Shown: positions 44,800-56,289 of the stretch, one piece after another | Layout: every line of letters starts with the position of its first letter | Position numbering within the stretch: the stretch's first letter is position 1 | Program-made: the position numbers and the translations under genes | Notes under the pieces: model-generated | What the model was told of the DNA's origin: nothing | The model's database searches: none | What the model saw: only the letters and a program-made list of their open reading frames with translations | Source: Tolypeutes matacus | Lineage: Eukaryota > Chordata > Mammalia > Cingulata > Chlamyphoridae | Direction: 5' to 3' | Assembly: GCA_026826555.1 (NCBI GenBank) | Contig: JAKSZT010053928.1 | Location: forward strand, 45,410,732-45,474,731 | DNA: 64,000 nucleotides

Positions 44800-47000
44800 T
44801 TTGATTTATATTTCTCTAATATCTGTTGATGTTGAACATCTTTTCATATGCTTATTGGCCCTTAGTAGATCTTCTTTGGAATGAAGTCATTTGCATATTA
44901 AAAATTGTTTTTTGTTGTCTTGTTGAGTTGTAGGAGTTCTTTATATATTCTGAATATTAAACTCTTATTAGATTTATCATTTCTAAATATTTTTTCCCAA
45001 TCTGTAGGTTGCCATTTCAAAGGAAAGTTTTAAGTTTTGCATGAAAGTTTTAAATTTTGATGAATTCTCATTTATCTATTTTTTGTTACTCATGTTTTGG
45101 TGTAAAGCCTAAGGATCCCTTGTTTAATACAACTTCTTGAAGATATTTCCCTAGGTTTTCTTCAAAGAGTTTATAGTTTTGACTCATATATTTAGGGTTT
45201 TGATCCATTTTGAGTTAATTTTTAATATAGTGTGAACTAGGGTCCACTTTCATTCTTTTGCACGTGAATATCCAATTTTTCCTGCACCTTTGTTGAAGAC
45301 ACTATTCTTTCCCCCATTGAATAGGGAAGACACTATTCTTTCCCCCTTCAAAACCAATTAGCCATAGATGTGTGGGTATATTTCTGTACCCTCAACTCTT
45401 TACCATTGGTCTATGTCTTTTCTTGTGCCAGTATGGCACTGTTTTGATACTATTTGAAATCAGGAAGTATAAGTCCTCCAACTTAGTTCTTCCTTTTCAA
45501 AATGTTTTTGGCTATTTGGGCCCCCTTTCTTTCCATATGAATTTGATGTTTAACATTTCCATTTCTGCAAAGAAGGCTGTTGGAATTTTTATTATGATTA
45601 CTTTGAATTTGTAAATCACTTTGGGAAGTACTGACATTTTAACAGCACAAAGTCTTCCAACTCACAAATAAATGGAATAAATCCATTTATTTAGGTCTTC
45701 TTTAATTTCTTTCAGCAATGTTCTATAGTTTTTTCTGTGCAAGTCCTAGTGTTTAGAAACATGACTGATTATTGTGTGTTGTTCTTGTATACCACCATTT
45801 TTCTGTATTCATTTACTAGCTCTAGTAGCTTTCTTGTAGATTCTCCAGGATTTTCAATATGTAGGATCATGTCATCTGTGAATAGGTGTAGTTTTACTTC
45901 TTCCTTTCCAGTTTGGATGCCTTTTAATTACTCATCTTACCTAATTGCTCTGGCTGGTACAATGTTGAATAGCAGTGGTAAAAGTAGGCATCTATGTCTT
46001 GTTCCTGGACTTTGGAAGAGAGCTTTCAGTCTTTCACTGTTAAGTATGACTTAGCTCTGGGTCTTTCATATATTCCTTTTACAATGTTGAGGAAGTTCCC
46101 TTCTATTCCTAGTTTTCTGAGTGTTTATATTAAAAAGGATGTTGGACTTTGTCAAACACCTTTTCTGTGTCTTCTTGTTGAATTGTCTTCCTTGTCAATT
46201 GAGATGATCATGTGACTTTTATTCCTTCATTCTTTTAATTGATTTTCTTATGTTGAACCAGCTTTGCATTCTTGAGATAAATTCCACTTGGTCATTGTGT
46301 CTAATCCTTTTAATATGCTGTTGGATTCATTTTGCTAGTATTTCAAGATTTTTGCATCTATATTCATAGGGAATATTGGCCTGCAATTTTCTTTTCTAGT
46401 GATATCTTTATATATCTTTGGTTTTAGGGTGATACTAACCTCATAGAATCAGTTAGGAAGCATTCTCTCCTCTTCAATGTTTTCTGTAGGAGTTTGAGAA
46501 GAATTAGGGTTAATTATTCTTTGAATGTTTGGTAGAATTCACCAGTGAAGCCATCTGATCCTGAACTTTTTTCTTTGTTTGGAGGATTTTGCTTACTGAT
46601 TCAATCTCTTTCCTGTTTATTGGCCTGTTAAAATCTGTTTCTTCTTGAGTCAATGTAGGTAGTTTTGTTTCCAGGAATTTGTCTGTTTCATCTAGGTTAT
46701 CTAACAATTATTCATAGTGTCCTCTTATAATCCTTTTTATTTCTGTAGGGTCATTAGAAATGTCACCACTTTCATTTCTGGTTTTAGTTATTTGCACTTG
46801 CTCTTTTTTTTTTTTTTTCTTTGTCAGTTTAGCTAAAGATTTGTTGACTTGATTGCTGTTTTTAAAGAACCAACTTTTGGTTTCATTGATTCTCTCTATT
46901 GTTTTTTTTTTTTTTTTTAACTCTCTCTTTCATTTATCTTAGTCATGCTCTTTATTTCTTTCCTTCTGTGTGCTTTGGGTTTCATTTGCTTTTTGGTTTT
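44800..47000 (-). pseudogene. L1 ORF2 remnant (minus)
   Basis: Decayed L1 ORF2 covering the reverse transcriptase and part of the upstream region. The minus frame 46707-46510 retains an RT-type stretch, 'KLPTLTQEETDFNRPINRKE' (residues about 14-33), typical of L1 ORF2 ahead of the RT domain. A local 31-bp duplication at 45295-45346 and poly-T tracts at about 46807-46820 and 46903-46918 add frameshifts. It cannot make a functional protein. Confidence 0.8.
45295..45346. repeat. 31-bp tandem duplication in L1 ORF2
   Basis: A 21-bp string beginning 'gaagacactattcttt' occurs at 45295-45315 and again at 45326-45346, with the intervening bases completing a 31-bp period. In the L1 consensus this site occurs once, so it is a local duplication after insertion. 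Confidence 0.85.
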
Positions 47001-47065
47001 TTTTTCTAGTTCTTCCAGTTGTGAGGTTAGATCTCTAATATGAGATCTTTCATCTTTAAAAAAAA

Positions 47066-47982
47066 ATTTTTAGGAGGTACTGGGAATTTACAACACATTC
47101 CAGTTCCCACCACTTAAATACAGCATAGGAGTAGAGAGAAGTCACACTGCAAGAATCATTCAGTCCAAGGCAAAGCTCCACACTTCCCGAAGAAATCAAG
47201 CCCATCTCCTTTCAGAGACCCATGTCCAGAGCCAAAGTGAACACATGAAGCAAGAAAGCCCATAATTCGGTCTTCCAGAGGCCCTAGTTTGCTGCATCCT
47301 TCCTTCACAGCTTTTTAAACTTTCTAGATACAGCCCTCTACTCCCCTCCATCCCAGTCGCATCAATTCTTAGTGTTTTAGTCACCAGGGAGCTTTCTCTG
47401 TGATGTAATTAACAGGGGCTGAATGTTACATAAAAGAAGAAAATATCCTGTGAAATTTATTGTTCTATAGGAAATTTAAAATGACCCTCTATGCATAATC
47501 TAATCAGCAATGACAGCTCTTACCCTCTTTACTTTGACCTTTCCTGAAGATTTTAATTTCTTCAACTTTGATCTACTGTCCAGTCAAGATAGCTAAGCTA
47601 TCCCATTGGAATCGCCTTCTAAATGTTTGAACACATGCCCAAATCATACTCCTAAGCCTAGTGTCTGACTTGTAACAATTTATGGCCGTGGGGCTTGAAA
47701 ATTCCTTTATGACTGTTCATGCAAGGGTGCATGTGCCCAGACAGTATTTCTAGCCTTTCCATGTATATCAGAGCACCACTTATTCACCAAGGAAGAATTA
47801 CTTTTAACATTTCTGATGCTGATTTATAAATCCTCTAGCTAGATTGGACAGGCTGCCTCAGTGCTCTGGGGTGTGAATCCTTGATTGGGGTCTTTCATAT
47901 GCTAACTAACAGTTTCTGAGGGTGGATTCCTGATTAGGGCACTTCAAATGCCAACTAACAGCAGGCTCCAGAGCAGGGATTC
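47066..47982. other. unassigned DNA, possible LTR-like piece
   Basis: No gene is seen. 47070-47390 has no recognisable family; the 62-codon minus frame (47384-47196) matches nothing. 47870-47963 contains a worn two-unit tandem repeat. Confidence 0.4.
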
Positions 47983-49040
47983 CTAATCTTTTCTGTGCCT
48001 TGGGCCCCCTTGTCAGATTAGTAAAACCCAGAGATCTCTTCTCAGAATTATGTGGATAAATGCATAAAATTACAAAGGAGGAAACAAATTATTTAAAAAT
48101 ATATAGATCAAAACATTGAGAAACAAATATATATGATATAGTAGTACACGTGCTTCTTTATAATTATTCTTTATTAAAAACGTTAAATAGTAAGGCCTGA
48201 TGTTGGGTTTAAGAACTATCCTAATTCTGGGATGGCAATGAGGAGATATGACATTTTGAAATATCTGCAACTATATAATGTTATATGTAATTTCTATTGG
48301 TTACAAAGTGACAGGAACTGCTGTGGTCATCTACATTCATATTTAAAGGTGTCTTAGTTTGCCAAAGGCTGCCAATGCAAAGTATCAGAAACGGGTTGGC
48401 TTTTTTTAATGGGAAATTTATTAGGGGTTAAAGCTCACTGTTTCAAATCTTTCAAAATTCCCAAATCAAGGCATCATCAAAGATGCTTTCTCACCCAAGT
48501 CAGCTGCTGATGATTTTGCCATGTAGTGAGGCAAGATGGCAGCCAATCTCTGCTGAGATCCCTGCTTTCTCCATGAGGATCACTGTTTCCAGGAGCCCAG
48601 CTGTAGGCTCATCTCTTCAGCCTTGAACTGCTCCGTGGGCCCAGCCTCTTGGGGCTTTGTGCCTCAGCTTCGACCTCTTTCTCACAAGACTGGGTCAAAA
48701 TGACAGAGCTCCCTTTTCTGTGTGTCTTCTTTCTTTCCTTGTTTCCATTTATATAAGGCTCCAGTGAGAGGGTGGAGACCCAACCTGAGTTACACCTCAC
48801 AGACATAGTCCAATCAAAAGCAATCTAATCAAGGTCCCTTACCCAAATCTAATGCAATCAAAGGGTCTCATAACCATAGGGATGGATTAGTTCAAAACAT
48901 ATTTGTTTTGGGGGATTCACCAAATTTAGACTGACACAAAAGGAAATCTCAGTTGGAAGTCAGTGAAAACAAAGATGCATTTTTTTTCCTCATCCAGATT
49001 TATGAACTCTCTTGAATTGTTTGTGGACTCCAGCATAAGA
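47983..49040. mobile_element. ancient hAT-type DNA transposon, split by an LTR
   Basis: Left part 47983-48349: 'gggattcctaatcttttctg', 'gtggataaatgcataaaatt', 'tatctgcaactatataatgt', 'ttctattggttacaaagtga'. Right part 48939-49040: 'aaatctcagttggaagtcag', 'cctcatccagatttatgaac', 'ttgtttgtggactcc'. Together they are collinear with a known mammalian repeat whose ends read 'tggacccc'. The family name is uncertain. Confidence 0.6.
48350..48938 (-). mobile_element. solo LTR, MaLR-like (minus), inside a DNA transposon
   Basis: A 589-bp LTR with exact ends (plus strand 'tgtcttagtttgcc' to 'agactgacaca') and an exact 5-bp duplication AAAGG (48345-48349 and 48939-48943). The minus-strand poly(A) signal lies at 48417-48422. 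Similar ends occur at 30711 and 56721, so all may belong to one LTR superfamily. No internal sequence. Confidence 0.9.
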
Positions 49041-49141
49041 TTCTCTAGCCTAGAATGTAAAGTTAAGCAGTGATACAGCACACTGTCTATGCTGAAGTAA
49101 TTACAACATGCCATTGTTCCACTTAGGGGTAACTGTCATTT

Positions 49142-49290
49142 ATTTGGTATTTTTGTACAGTTTATTCTTCCCATACCATCTAGAAAGTGAGTTCCAGGGA
49201 TAGCAGGGACTTTGTTGTATTGACTGCTGAATCTCCAGTGCTACAACAGTGCCTGGTATATAGTGGGTGTTCAGATATCATTGGTTGGAT
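49142..49290 (+). mobile_element. L2 LINE 3' end (plus)
   Basis: 'gtgagttccagggatagcag', 'ctgaatctccagtgctacaa', 'cagtgcctggtatatagtgg', 'gtgttcagatatcattgg' follow the L2 3' terminus. Confidence 0.75.
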
Positions 49291-49974
49291 GAGAGTAGAA
49301 AGATGAAGACAGCAAAGTATGCTGTCCTGGATGGGGCTCACCCATGGGGCAGTCATTAGATGGGATGCTGGATGCTGACAAAGTCAACATCTCCCTGGGC
49401 AGAGAATGGGTGGATATTGGCACAGCCCTGGGCAAGCACTGGGAGGTACGCTCACTCGTGGCTCTTTGCCCTCTACTAGGCTGCTCCCAGGAGTTCTAGG
49501 GTAGATACCCTCTGTCTACTTCTTCAGGACAGCTGGCCCTCTCTCTCCTGGAACCTACCCCCAGTAGAAGGCATCTAACTCTCATCCCCCAGCTCTCTGT
49601 GTCCTTCCCTGTTTCTGGTGCCAGGACTCAATACTTTCTTTCGCCAAAAAAAATCATTTCTTCCCTTTTTACTTCCTCCCCTCACTTCCCTTCCCTTTCC
49701 CTCCCTTCCCTCCCCTCCCCTCAGGCCTTCTTTTCTCTCTTTTCTCCATTAACCTATAATTCTCTCTTCCTTTCAAAAAAGTACTTGAAATCCAGAACCT
49801 TAGTCATAAATAACCTTCAAGATACATTGGTAGCATTGTTTTCTTTAGGGCTGAGAGGTCTTCATTTTCAAAAATGCTCCCTAGAGATGAAGTATTATTT
49901 GCATTGAGAGAGAGAGAGCCAGAGAGAAAATACAATATGAAAATTGTCTGAGTATTCACAATCTCATAACATCT
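49291..49974. other. unassigned DNA with a pyrimidine tract
   Basis: 49658-49760 is a C/T-rich tract (mostly CCTT and CTCC motifs). A 102-codon plus frame (49599-49907) runs through it and reflects the low stop density of such tracts. A short GA run is at about 49905-49928. Confidence 0.5.
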
Positions 49975-50155
49975 ATCTTGAAATAATCTTCACAACTACT
50001 CTATAAAATAAATATTAATAGCCCCATTTTAGTACTAAGGAAATTGAAGATCTAAAGGTTGAGTAATTTGCCCAAGACCATACAGCTGGCAATTAATAGA
50101 GGAGATTGGATCCAGTTCTCCCTGACTCCAAAGGCCACACCTTTAATTATGCTTT
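49975..50155 (-). repeat. MIR SINE (minus)
   Basis: Reverse-complement MIR: 'atcttcacaactactctata', 'agccccattttagtactaag', 'gagtaatttgcccaagacca', 'tacagctggcaattaatag'. Confidence 0.8.
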
Positions 50156-50215
50156 TTGCTTCTCTAGCCTGGGAACTGGGTGGAGAGGGTTGGAGAAATC
50201 CATCTTAGGTTCATA

Positions 50216-50515
50216 GACAGTGCTTCTCAAACTACCCATAGTGGAGGAACAGTTTGTTTTACTTTCCAACCAGTTTCAGGTGGATAGGTGGTCTTACTGT
50301 ACTTGACTAATTCACAACTTGCCACAAACGACTTATCTCCAAGTTTGCAACATCTCAACTGCTCCAACCCTGTTTCACCGATCACAGCCTTCAATATCAG
50401 GGCAATATCAAATTGTATAAGAGTTTCTAATGCTTTCTGTACTTATCTTCTCATGGACCTGTAACAAATGTATGGGCAGTGTTCCACGGACCACACTCTA
50501 AGTAGCACTGGTGCA
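50216..50515. mobile_element. hAT-type MITE candidate
   Basis: About 300 bp with inverted termini 'cagtgcttctcaaact' (left) and 'ccacactctaagtagcactg' (right), of the Charlie type. The interior is unlike MER5A. Flanking 8-bp duplications are not obvious. Confidence 0.5.
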
Positions 50516-51364
50516 GGACATGGCAACCTGCCCTATAGCCTGGCCTCTAGGCGGGCCCTGAGGTTAGGGATGTGTGATTTCCCAATGAGCCGTAGTTCCT
50601 CCTGCTAAGCACATGGCACTCTCTAGATATTTCACAGTTCGGAGGATTCACAGCTGGTTCTAGATAAATACTTGGACAATATCTTCATTCATGGGGAAGA
50701 ATATCTATAACTCCTTTGAGATGGTAAATGAAATATTTTCAAAATTTCTCCTGCTCTGTGTGTGATGTTAATTATATGTATTTATGGCTGATGCTATGCA
50801 TTTTGGCTAAGAGGCATTTGAATCATTTAAGAGCTGCCATTTCAACAAGGGCTTGTTAAGGTGTTTGGATATCCTCGCTGTCAGTGATTGTGCCTATAAT
50901 TTTTCTTTTCTTGCAGCACCCGTGGGGATTTCTGTGTGCTTCCTGGTAAACAGGTGTTTTTAAATAGTCTGCATTTCTCAAGATTGTGGTTTTTAACTGA
51001 AAGGCAAACATGCAAATTGGCTGTTGTCTCTATCAACATAAGACACCTGAGGAAACATGCTTTCCAATTCGTTTCTTTGAACCTTGGCTCATTTCCTTCT
51101 GGGCAGCTTTGCCCTTCCTATTTGTGCAAAGCGCTGCATCTAGGAACTTCTCAGAGCTGGTAACCACCCTAGCTTGTTGGCTTTTGTGTTTGACACACTT
51201 TTTTGGTGCCACCCAGTGGCCAATTAAGTTGATCTCATGTTCTGGGATTGCCAGTCTTGTCTAAAAGGTAAACCTAGGCTCAAATTGTTTAAGGAAGATT
51301 CCAAACATTTGAAAAACTGTATCTTAAGGTGGTGGCCGAGGAAATGGAAAAGTTTGGAGTTTTC
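50516..51364. other. unassigned DNA
   Basis: Two overlapping plus frames (50936-51163 and 51010-51264) exist in different phases. Neither resembles a family. No repeat can be assigned. Confidence 0.45.
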
Positions 51365-51572
51365 TTTTTATAGGGTCCTGTTTAGAGCGTGATCTTAGGA
51401 GATTGTCAGATCTGGCCTTGAATTCTGGCTGTAAGTCTTGCTAGTTGGGTGATTTTGAGTGAGTTACCTAACTGCTCTTAAAAGGAGAAAATAATAGTAT
51501 AAGATGATGAGAATTAAACAAAATAGCACATTTCTAGTGTATAACATCATACCTGGCAGATGCGAATAGCTC
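51365..51572 (+). repeat. MIR SINE (plus)
   Basis: 'tgaattctggctgtaagtct', 'gggtgattttgagtgagtta', 'cctaactgctctta' and 'catacctggcagatgcgaat' follow MIR. The 3' end is the insertion point of copy F. Confidence 0.7.
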
Positions 51573-51586
51573 ATTAATCAGTTCTT

Positions 51587-53417
51587 TTTTTTGGAAATGT
51601 TTTTTTATTTTTTATTTCTAAGAAAGCTTTAGATTACATAGATGTCACATCAAAAATATAGGGGATTCCCATATGCCCCACCTCTCCCCCTCCCACACTT
51701 TCCCACATTAACAACATCTTTCATTAGTGTGGTACATTTGTTACAATTGATGAACACATATTGAAGCATTGCTACTAACCATGAGGTATAGTTTACATTA
51801 TAGTTTACACTCCGCCTTGCACAATTTTATAGGTTTTGACAAAATGTATGATGGTCTGTGTCTGTCATTACAATGTCATGCAGGACAATTCCAATATCCC
51901 AAAAATGCCCCTATATTACCCATATTCTTCCTTCTCCTCCCCTGAGAACCTCATTGCTAGAATAATAATAGGTCTATAATAGAATAATTATAAGTCTACT
52001 TTAGTCCATTGTTCATTCCCCAATCTTGAGGATTTGGGGGTGGTGATGTCCACTCTGTTTCTAATTGAGAAGGGGCTTAGATCCAATGGGGCAGATGGAT
52101 GGAACTGTCTTGCTTGTAGTTGCAGATACTCTCTATTTTTTAGGATGGGCATTGTCCATCATCATCTCCTTGTTTGTTGTCTTGGGTGAGTCCAGTGAAC
52201 TGGAGAGTAGGTGTTGTGACTCTGCTGAGATTCGGGGCTCAACCGGCACATGAGCAGAGCAAAGATTTAAGTCTCTGGGACATACATTTAACACATATAG
52301 TGCTAATTATAGGTTCAAATAAAAGGGGCAGAAGAGCCATGTGTAGGGAAACTATAAATGAGTCTAACTTTGTTACACTGGGGAGAATAAATTCCAAAGT
52401 AAAGCCCACTGACAGGGTGATGAATTCCTGAGTATGTTTGCCCTGCTTATAGTGTCTGGATGTCTCCAAAGCCTTCAGGAACCCTACTGTTTCAGGCACT
52501 ATTTACTGTGGCAGTCAATGAAATCCTGCTGAAATGTGCATAATGATAACATTGGAATGACCTCCTGACTCACTTTGAAAGCTCTTAGCCATAAAATCTC
52601 ATTTGTATTTAATATTTCCCCCTTTTGGTCAAGATCTTTTTCCAGATACATTGCTATTTGATGCTGGGTAATAACCCCTCAGTGCTCTCTCTGGGAGTCA
52701 TGCCCCAGGCTGGGGAGAAGGTAGTGTGTGTATATGCTGAGTTTCGCTTAGATAGAGGCCACATTTGAGCAACACAGAGGCTTTCAGAAGGTAACTCTTA
52801 GGCAATATATACTACCAGGCTAAGTTTCAGTTTTGCAAGAAAAGGTTCATAAGTACAGTCATCAATATTAAGGGCTTCGTATAATGATCTGTCCTCCTTC
52901 ACTAGGCACTGACCATGTACTTGTGGGATTCTTTCAATTCTATTAGAGAATGTAGCAGGACTGCCCAGGATGGGAATTCATTATTCTTTCGGTTGTTGTG
53001 TGGGTTAACATCCAAGACAATGCCCCATGAACACTTGAACATATTAATATGCCTTAAAGGTATGCCCCTGGTGCACCCCTTCCCACACATCCCCCCATCA
53101 CTGACACCCAGCTCCCCTGCCACAGTTGCAACCCTTCTGTGATCCAAAACCTCTCGAAAAATGAAGCCCCAAAAATAAATTAAATAAATAAGAAAATTAA
53201 ATAATAACAATTTAAAAATAGCAAATGGCATACAAAAATAAAAAATAATTTGAAATAAAATTAAAAATTTTTATAATTGTGTCTTGCATCACTGTAAGCT
53301 CTATCTTGTATATATAGTAACAATTTCTTCTGTATGTTTCCCCAGTATCTTATTTTTTTCATTTTCTCTTCAAAGAAGCTTTAGGTTACAGAAAAGTCAC
53401 ATAGGAAATATAGTGGA
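51587..53417 (-). mobile_element. xenarthran L1-like retroposon, longest uninverted copy (copy F)
   Basis: An 1831-bp insertion with a 14-bp duplication, one mismatch ('attaatcagttctt' at 51573-51586, 'attaatcaattctt' at 53418-53431). T-rich left end. The 3' UTR-like block is at 51620-51910, the body follows, and the right end re-enters the same block (53375-53417: 'aagaagctttaggttacaga'), so a unit period of about 1.75 kb is visible. Best copy in the window for a consensus. Confidence 0.9.
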
Positions 53418-53439
53418 ATTAATCAATTCTTATTCTCTT

Positions 53440-53515
53440 ATTATGCTGTGTTTAGAATAGTGCCTGGCACATAATAGGCACTTAATAAATCATTAATAAA
53501 TAGCACTTTATACAT
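53440..53515 (+). repeat. L2/MIR 3' end fragment (plus)
   Basis: 'agaatagtgcctggcacata' followed by 'ataggcacttaataaatc' is the shared MIR/L2 3' end. Confidence 0.6.
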
Positions 53516-53569
53516 GTCACTTAATAAATGTTTGTTATAATAATAACTAATTTAAAATTATTAATCAAT

Positions 53570-53710
53570 TAGCAAATATTTATTAATGACCTTTTATCTG
53601 TTCAAATCCATGCACTGAGTCTAGCACTGAGCAAAATGCTTGAATGTGATTGTAGGGTCTTTGCCTCCAAGCAGCTTAGAATCCATCTAAGTTAGCTGAG
53701 AAACAGAGTC
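53570..53710 (-). mobile_element. L2 LINE fragment (minus)
   Basis: 'gcaaatatttattaatgacc', 'tttgcctccaagcagcttag', 'aatccatctaagttagctga' follow the reverse-complement L2 tail. Confidence 0.55.
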
Positions 53711-54254
53711 AACAATGAGGTAGTTCCATGTGGCGAAGAGGAGGGCATCACGGGAAGAGATAGCTGGAGAAGGGTTAAAAGGGGAAGCAAGGGTTGGGTG
53801 GGACCAGGCTGAATGGAAGGAAAGGAAAGGAGTAGGGGGCTATGAGCAAACTCTCAAGGTAGGAAAGTATAAAGAGTTCTTCTGGATACTAAGGTAACTG
53901 GGAAGGTGAAGCAGAGTTCACATAAGGAAAGAGTTCAGTGACTCTCAAACAGAATGATGAATCATTCTCTGTCATCCTATTTCTTATTGTATCCTCTAAT
54001 CTGAATATTCTGGGCTCCCCATTCTTTTCCAGTCCTCTTTACTTAAATCCACTTTTCTGTTTTTCTCATTCTTCTCTTCTATAATTTTCTTTCTGTCTTT
54101 CTCTTTTCATTTTCTCTGGAGGGAGTCAGGGTTTACTGAGATTCACCAGGAAAGAAGCTCTTAGGTAAGCCAGATTTTGGTGATGGGTGACCCCCTAACA
54201 ACTCCATCCTTCTCCCTTCCTCCCTCCCTTCCCCCCTCTCCCCCCCCCTCCCTG
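53711..54254. other. unassigned DNA ending in a C/T-rich tract
   Basis: 53750-53850 is purine-rich. 54205-54252 is a C/T-rich tract with short C runs. No gene. Confidence 0.5.
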
Positions 54255-54460
54255 TTGCTCCTCTGGGCCTTTGCACATACTGTTCTCTTGTCTTGGAATT
54301 CCTCTCTTCCCACTCCAGACCACCTAGCCCTTTGCCTTGTTATCACCTACTAAGCCTCAGCTCCTACACAGCATTGGCAGCAACCTCTTCTTGGAAGTCT
54401 TCCCTGACCAGACTCCCCTTCCTTGAGGAATGTGACTAGGTGCCCCTTCTGAGAGCTGCC
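54255..54460 (+). mobile_element. L2 LINE 3' region (plus)
   Basis: Strong L2 text: 'ctctgggcctttgcacatac', 'tgttctcttgtcttggaatt', 'cctcttcttggaagtcttcc', 'ctgaccagactccccttcc'. Confidence 0.8.
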
Positions 54461-55670
54461 ATGGCATCCTGGTTTTTTTTTGCTACATTTCTACTGGGAA
54501 TTGGCAGGGGAGCTCTGGTCATCATATTCTCCTAGGGACCCAGCCTGGTAACAGCTTTATCTCAGCTCTTGCTTTCACCATCACTCCACCTCCTCAAGCA
54601 TCCACCTTGAAATTGACATATGTCACTTGATCTCACACTTTATTGACTATCATGGCTGTGCCTAACATTATAGGACTTGGGAAGTGCAAGGATAACTGTG
54701 TCCAGGAGAACTGGAAATATTTGGTAGATGACACAGTTGACCAGCACGAAAGATGAGCCTCCAGTAGAGTTTAGGTCAACACCAAGAGGGAAGCATCTCT
54801 ATCCAGGCAAACCTGGGCTCAGCCCATATCAGGACACAGGGATTTATACAAACTTCTTCATCAAGTCAGGACAGATATGGAAGGAGGAAAGGCGTGGGTG
54901 TAGCTGTTTATTCTTGACCTCAAGTTTACCTATTTAATTCCTGGGAAGTAGGGTGGGGTAAGGATGGAGAAGCCTGTTCACAGATTTAAGAGGTTAAGGG
55001 AATGGACAGGGGAATTCAGAGTTTCTAGACATATCCAAGAGATGTCCTCTATTTCCCCCAGAGTCTAACTCTGCTGAGAGGTTCATGAGTCCCAAGAAGA
55101 AAGGACAATTTTGTGCCGACTCAAGCTCTGTATTCCTCCCCCAGAAGTTCCAGGAAATTGTAGGAGTAAAAGTCTGTTATGTCCTGAAAGAGTGGGCACA
55201 TGAAAAGGACTGTAAATCTCCTAGGTTCCTTGGTGAAGGGAAGGGTGCCTGGAGGAGCCAGGATGAACCCTGGGCTCCCCTCTGGGGCTTGCTCTCAGGG
55301 TTCTTGAGCTCTGTCTCTTCACTCTCGCTGACAACAAAGTGAGACTTTGGATTTGGTGCTTTTTCAGGATATACAGTTTCTTTAGTGACAGAAATGAGTT
55401 CCACTTGAAGGAAATTTGATACATGAAACTGGAGATAAATTAAGGGAGGTCTTTTTGCTCTATGAAAGAGTTCTTTGATGTAGAAAAAGGATTTGCCATG
55501 AAATGTAAGATACTTCAAATATGATCTGAGCTCCAAAAGTTCAGTTTGTATACAACATTACAGGAACACATGTCCTTCTGAGCTAAAGCTCATCTGCATA
55601 TTGGAATCTGAAAAATAAGACAGCCTCAACAAGTTTTAATTTTTTAAAAATAGTAACGGATTCTTTCTTC
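54461..55670. other. unassigned DNA, no gene seen
   Basis: Frames of 69-119 codons lie on both strands between 54728 and 55536 and overlap each other. None shows a signal peptide, domain or family resemblance. No repeat can be assigned. Confidence 0.45.
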
Positions 55671-55671
55671 A

Positions 55672-55870
55672 TGTTGGATGAAAACCTGGACTTTGGAATT
55701 AAACCCTGTGTCTGCCATTTACTAGTAATCAGATGGCCTTGGGGAATGGGGCAAATCTGAATTTCTTTGATTGGGATTAAACCATCTACCTCACATGACC
55801 ACTAAATGAGCTAACAGACATGAGGTAACTCTAATCCAGCTCCTGATACCGAGTTGGTCCTCTGTGAAGG
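55672..55870 (+). repeat. MIR SINE (plus)
   Basis: 'gtctgccatttactagtaat', 'cagatggccttggggaatgg', 'ttaaaccatctacctcacat', 'cctgataccgagttggtc' follow MIR. Confidence 0.65.
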
Positions 55871-56289
55871 TACATTTTTTCCCCTGGAGGAGTTAACCAG
55901 ATTCATACCTTCATTGTCTATATAGGCTGTGTGTGTGTATCTGTGAACCCATTTGATCAACTTCAAACTTTAGAGGGAACAGGCTAAGAGGATGGGTTTC
56001 AGGCTGCAGGAATCTTACCACCTTTAGCCCATAGCCCAAGACTGTGTGAAATCAAAGTGAATGCAAAGGAAAGCAAGGGCTACCCTCAAGTTGCCTTAAA
56101 AGTCATCAGGGAGGGGCCCAGTTCTTTCACATCCATGATGTCAGGGTGAAGGAAAAGGACTATTCATGGGGCAAAAACATTAGTAAGCTGAAAAGTCCAT
56201 AATGTTTTTGTTGCCAGAAATTTCACTTGGGATTGGACTTTTTCCACAAAGCTGACCAAAAAAGCTTCTGAGCCAGGTGGATTTGGCAG
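55871..56289. other. unassigned DNA
   Basis: No gene or clear repeat. Confidence 0.4.

Larger units (their letters stand above)
42586..47065 (-). mobile_element. old L1 (minus), 5'-truncated, with nested SINEs and retroposon
   Basis: Minus-strand L1 from the 3' UTR (left, 42586) to the N-terminal part of ORF2 (right, 47065). Antisense landmarks in order: 'ccattgcatgtttttatcac', 'atggaattgctgggtcatat', 'gtgaagtggtatctcattg', 'gttttgatttatatttctct', 'gccatctgatcctgaac', 'agatttgttgacttgattgc'. The nested elements at 43251-44769 account for the break between 43247 and 44798. Apart from them it is about 2.9 kb. Less decayed than the 20.4-kb L1. Confidence 0.85.

Noticed and set aside
21265..52499. 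A recurring small minus-strand peptide in copies A, C, E and F (shared LDS...SLHM...LLF pattern)
   Set aside because: The peptides are homologous because the DNA is. Amino-acid replacements are frequent, lengths differ, and plus-strand frames recur equally well, so no coding constraint is apparent.
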